Shown here piece by piece: positions 57,696 to 60,255 of a DNA stretch of 60,255 nucleotides. Source of the stretch: an uncultured bacterium. Lineage in GTDB: Bacteria > Verrucomicrobiota > Kiritimatiellia > RFP12 > UBA1067. The stretch is taken from assembly GCA_902764415.1 (NCBI GenBank), contig CACWVU010000011.1, positions 1 through 60,255 of the forward strand. Reading direction: 5' to 3'. Positions within the stretch are counted from its first letter, which is position 1. Every line of letters starts with the position of its first letter. The notes under the pieces were generated by a model. It saw nothing but the letters and a program-made list of their open reading frames with translations, was not told the DNA's origin and searched no databases. Made by a program: the position numbers and the translations under genes.

Positions 57696-59510
57696 ATGAA
57701 AACGAGAATGATGATCACCGCCGCGTTCGCCGCAGTCGCGCTCTCCGCCTCCGCGTTCACCGCCGAGGCCCCCAAGACCAAGCCGGCCAAGCCTGCCGGC
57801 GAGGCGCCGTCCAAGGTCTACGCCACGGTCGAGATCGCCGGCTCCGAGGACCTGACCGCGTTCGCGATGGACTATTCCAGGCGCATCGAGGCCCAGCAGC
57901 TGGGAATGCTCGCGGCAATGGCCATGGCGGGCGAGCCGATGAAGACGTTCGGCCCGACGCCGAAGGATAGCGAGGCGGCGATCGCGGTGTTCGGCCCCGC
58001 CCAGCTGCCGGCCGACATCGAGGCGACGACGAACTTCTCGTTCGCCGTCTTCTATCCGCTCTCCCGCAAGAAGAGCGAGATCCTCGCGGCGAATCCCAAG
58101 CTCAAGGAGAAGGACGGTCTCGTCCGCCTCCCTGACTGGTACGGCGAATCCGCCTACGCCGCGATTGGCGACGGGCTCGCCGCCATCTCCACCGACCGCC
58201 GGATCGCGAACAAGCTCAAGGACCCCGCGCTCGCCGCGAAGATGGCAGCGTCCTGCGGCGTCTACGCCAAGGGCCGGCTCATCCAGGTCACACTCCGCCG
58301 TCCCGCGCTCGACATGCTCGCCGCCGTCGCCGCCAAGCATCTCGAGGATAGCGACGACGACGAGAACCTCGTCAAGTCGAAGCCGGTGGTCGAAGAGTTC
58401 TTGAAGCTGCTTAAGGAGATTGACCGCATGTCCCTCGCCGTCGAGACGGAGAAGGACGCGCTGCTCGTCAAGATTGGCTCCGACTGCCGCGAAGGCGGCA
58501 GGCTGGTGAAGTGCTACGGCGGCGGGCTCCCCGCCCAGGCGCTCGACTTCGGCCGCATCCCCGACAATGCGCTGGGTTTCTCCTCCGGCATCAGCGGCTA
58601 CGGCTTGCTGTCGGAGAGTGTGTTCCGCGAGCAGAACTGGGTCAACCAGCTGTCCCAGGGCCTGGCCGAGGTCGCCAAGGAGTCGTCCGACGCCAAGGTC
58701 AAGACTCTCTGCGCGGCCGTCTCTAGCTCGCTCAAGAAGATTTCCGACAAGTGTCCGTTGCTGCGCGACGGCGAGTGGGCGATGGCCTTCCTCTGCAGCG
58801 ACTTCGCGGGCAGCTTCCTGCTCGACTGCATCGGCGGCGAGGACCCGCGCGATGCCGAGTTCCTCGCGCTGGTGGACGGCGAGGTCGCCTCGATGTCCGC
58901 CGCGGCCAAGGTCGCCTATCCCGGCAAGACCTTCGTGACGTCGAAGAAGGACGGCTCGCGCTACCAGTACACGGTAGACCTTGACGCGATTGCGGCCGTC
59001 GCCAACGATGATGCCAAGGAAGCGGAGAAGGACATGGAGCTTTTCAAGAAGGCCTTCGGTTCTGGCAAGGCGGTGGTGGAGCTTGACTCTCCCAAGGGCA
59101 AGGCGTCGCGGCTGGTGGTCCGTTCCGAGAAGGGCGCCGACTCGTTCAAGGCGACCGGCGTGCAGAAGCGTCGGATGGAGACGGCGTTCCCGAACATCTT
59201 CGGCAAGGAGAAGGTGTGTGCCTGCGGCCGCGTCGACACCTGTGGCATCGTTCGCTTCGTTGCCGCCTTTGCCGACGTGATCGATCCCGCCGCGGTCAAC
59301 GGCCTGCTGCCCAAGGATGGCACGCCCGGCTTCGCCTGGGTGTCGACCTGGAAGGACAAGAGCCTTGCCGGCACGATTCGCCTGCCCGACGCCGACATCC
59401 GCGCGATCTCGACCATCTCGCAGCTCGCTGTCGCCGGCGCTGCCGATGACGAAGACGAAGACGACGAAGACGAGTCCGCTGACGATGCAGACGAAGAGTC
59501 CAAAGAGTAA
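57696..59510 (+). CDS. Secreted protein of unknown family with acidic tail
   Basis: 604 residues with a clear Sec signal (MKTRMMITAAFAAVALSASAF, cut near FTA-EAP). No membrane segment or known motif follows; the body is Ala/Lys/Glu-rich, with a duplicated feel between about 40-260 and 300-560, and some Cys (KVCACGRVDTCG near 507-518). The final 25 residues are nearly all Asp/Glu. GAAAGGA precedes the ATG. It closes the esterase-GH127 group and is followed by a strong hairpin. Function not recognised. Confidence 0.8.
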   Translation: MKTRMMITAAFAAVALSASAFTAEAPKTKPAKPAGEAPSKVYATVEIAGSEDLTAFAMDYSRRIEAQQLGMLAAMAMAGEPMKTFGPTPKDSEAAIAVFGPAQLPADIEATTNFSFAVFYPLSRKKSEILAANPKLKEKDGLVRLPDWYGESAYAAIGDGLAAISTDRRIANKLKDPALAAKMAASCGVYAKGRLIQVTLRRPALDMLAAVAAKHLEDSDDDENLVKSKPVVEEFLKLLKEIDRMSLAVETEKDALLVKIGSDCREGGRLVKCYGGGLPAQALDFGRIPDNALGFSSGISGYGLLSESVFREQNWVNQLSQGLAEVAKESSDAKVKTLCAAVSSSLKKISDKCPLLRDGEWAMAFLCSDFAGSFLLDCIGGEDPRDAEFLALVDGEVASMSAAAKVAYPGKTFVTSKKDGSRYQYTVDLDAIAAVANDDAKEAEKDMELFKKAFGSGKAVVELDSPKGKASRLVVRSEKGADSFKATGVQKRRMETAFPNIFGKEKVCACGRVDTCGIVRFVAAFADVIDPAAVNGLLPKDGTPGFAWVSTWKDKSLAGTIRLPDADIRAISTISQLAVAGAADDEDEDDEDESADDADEESKE

Positions 59511-59541
59511 TAGACTGTTAACAGAACTACTCGAATCCAAG

Positions 59542-59585
59542 GTTCACCTATTTGCTAAAACAGCGAATAGGTGAACTTGATATTT
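59542..59585 (+). terminator. Strong hairpin after the secreted protein
   Basis: GTTCACCTATTTGCT (59542-59556) pairs fully with 59562-59576 (one G-U) around an AAAAC loop, then CTTGATATTT. The U-tract is imperfect, but the 15-bp stem and position favour termination. Confidence 0.6.
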
Positions 59586-59587
59586 AT

Positions 59588-59777
59588 GGGGACAGTCCCC
59601 AGTGTGTAAATCCGGTGGTAGATCAGAAGCAGAAGTGATAATTTAGGTCTGACCTATTTTATCATGTTTGCAACACCCTCGCGGCAGTTTGCGCGACAGT
59701 TTGCGCATATCCCCCGACCAAAGGTCGTCCGCAACGCGGATGCCCTAACAGGGGTGCAGTTTGCGCGAGTAGCGAAT
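59588..59777 (+). repeat. Intergenic repeat cluster without a gene
   Basis: No gene was seen. Contents in order: palindrome GGGGACAGTCCCC (59588-59600); a dyad with 14-bp arms TGATAATTTAGGTC/GACCTATTTTATCA around a single T (59636-59664, two mismatches); CGCGGCAGTTT (59680-59690); and three copies of CAGTTTGCGC (59685, 59697, 59757). These look like REP-type debris between two transcription units that face each other. Confidence 0.7.
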
Positions 59778-60255
59778 TTATACCATGCGCAGGAATTGGG
59801 CGAAGAAGGGGTCGGCGACGGTGTATTGACCATCCGCAAGCTCCAGCAGGCCGTCTTCCATCAGCTTTGCCTTGTTGGAGTTCACGGTGGACGACACGCC
59901 CAGCATGTGCTTTCTGCGGTAGGCTTCGCTGAATTCGGCGGCCTTCTCGTGCGCGAGGGCGATGAGGAGCTTCTTCTGCGAAGCTGAAAGGGTCAGCATC
60001 AGCTGCTCGTATTGGTCGCGGTTGAATCCGGAAAGGTTGGAATACGCAGCCTCTACGTCGGCAGGCAAGACTGATTTCCGCCGGGCGTCGTCGACGATGC
60101 GAAACGTCTCGAAGCCGAGCTGCTGTATGAAGTAGGGGATGTTCTCTATCCTGCCCACGAGGAGCTCGGCGGTTTCCGGGGCGATCGTCTTCCCCGCGCT
60201 CGCGAACCGGTCGACCACGAACCGGACGCTTTCCTCAAGCGGCGGCTTGTCGAGC
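59778..60255 (-). CDS. AAA-family ATP-binding protein, C-terminal part only
   Basis: The frame is open to the window edge, so the N-terminus with the Walker motifs lies outside. The visible 158 residues (LDKPPLEESVRFVVDRF..., ENIPYFIQQLGFETFRIV, then LTLSASQKKLLIALAHEK, a winged-helix-like VNSNKAKLMEDGLLEL and final VADPFFAQFLRMV) match the C-terminal half of the archaeal-type ATPase family (PF01637-like) common in gut Bacteroidetes and PVC bacteria. It ends with TAA at 59778-59780. Role unknown; such genes are often mobile. Confidence 0.75.
   Translation of the reverse strand, partial: LDKPPLEESVRFVVDRFASAGKTIAPETAELLVGRIENIPYFIQQLGFETFRIVDDARRKSVLPADVEAAYSNLSGFNRDQYEQLMLTLSASQKKLLIALAHEKAAEFSEAYRRKHMLGVSSTVNSNKAKLMEDGLLELADGQYTVADPFFAQFLRMV

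Overview
The window is about 60 kb of GC-rich, densely packed, almost entirely plus-strand bacterial DNA. The host is Gram-negative (LptE, LptF, a BamD-like protein, TolB, an RND efflux system with outer-membrane lipoprotein) and makes a DAP-type peptidoglycan (asd, dapB, murD, ftsW). The mix of secreted polysaccharide enzymes (GH127, acetyl-xylan-esterase-like and tandem esterases), an FHA-CpaF Tad ATPase, an exported RHS protein and very strong C/G-ending codon bias suggests a PVC-superphylum bacterium, perhaps a Kiritimatiellae-like animal-gut or sediment lineage. That placement is an inference from gene content and not a demonstrated affiliation.

Layout. 1-6988: carB (5' end outside the window), lptF, asd, a BamD-like TPR protein, lptE, a stand-alone Lrp/AsnC ligand-binding domain. 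6988-9553: a TPR protein, tRNA-Glu on the minus strand, dprA. 9601-22022: one tightly spaced run of an amino-acid ABC transporter with an outer-membrane protein inside it, a glutaminase-less NAD synthetase, murD, a LysM lipoprotein, ftsW, xseA and a 1218-residue three-part secreted enzyme (acetyl-xylan esterase, GH50-like remnant, FAD-dependent oxidoreductase). 22105-25223: tolB, gatC, accD, accA. 25288-26670: Tat-exported phosphoesterase. 26770-34923: tetR with an AcrR-like operator, RND adaptor, a second phosphoesterase, RND pump, outer-membrane factor. 34928-38111: three Tad-pilus genes. 38135-41054: potABC. 41064-44302: ruvB, a small secreted protein, two CNNM-domain proteins. 44402-47208: ribBA, rpsP-rplS, dapB. 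47299-51613: secreted RHS protein with an AT-rich C-terminal tail, followed by a membrane/NTF2-like candidate immunity protein. 51614-53072: decayed DNA and an N-terminally short O-antigen-ligase-like gene. 53166-59510: tandem-domain esterase, SPFH protein, GH127 enzyme, unknown secreted protein. 59511-60255: a repeat-rich intergenic region and the 3' end of a minus-strand AAA ATPase.

The most unusual cross-cutting signal is transcriptional. Nearly every operon starts with the same extended -10 box (TGGTATAATACGC). In six cases the start codon lies only 7-8 nt after the -10 hexamer, so those mRNAs should be leaderless, while genes inside operons have ordinary Shine-Dalgarno sites. Two promoter flavours are visible: one with a T-tract (TTTTTGG before TATAAT, sometimes shared with a preceding terminator) and one following short arrays of a CCACGAA heptamer. 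The best candidate new biological systems are the RHS toxin/immunity pair, whose toxin tail lies behind an 8-bp repeat array able to shift the frame, and the three-part esterase/oxidoreductase fusion.
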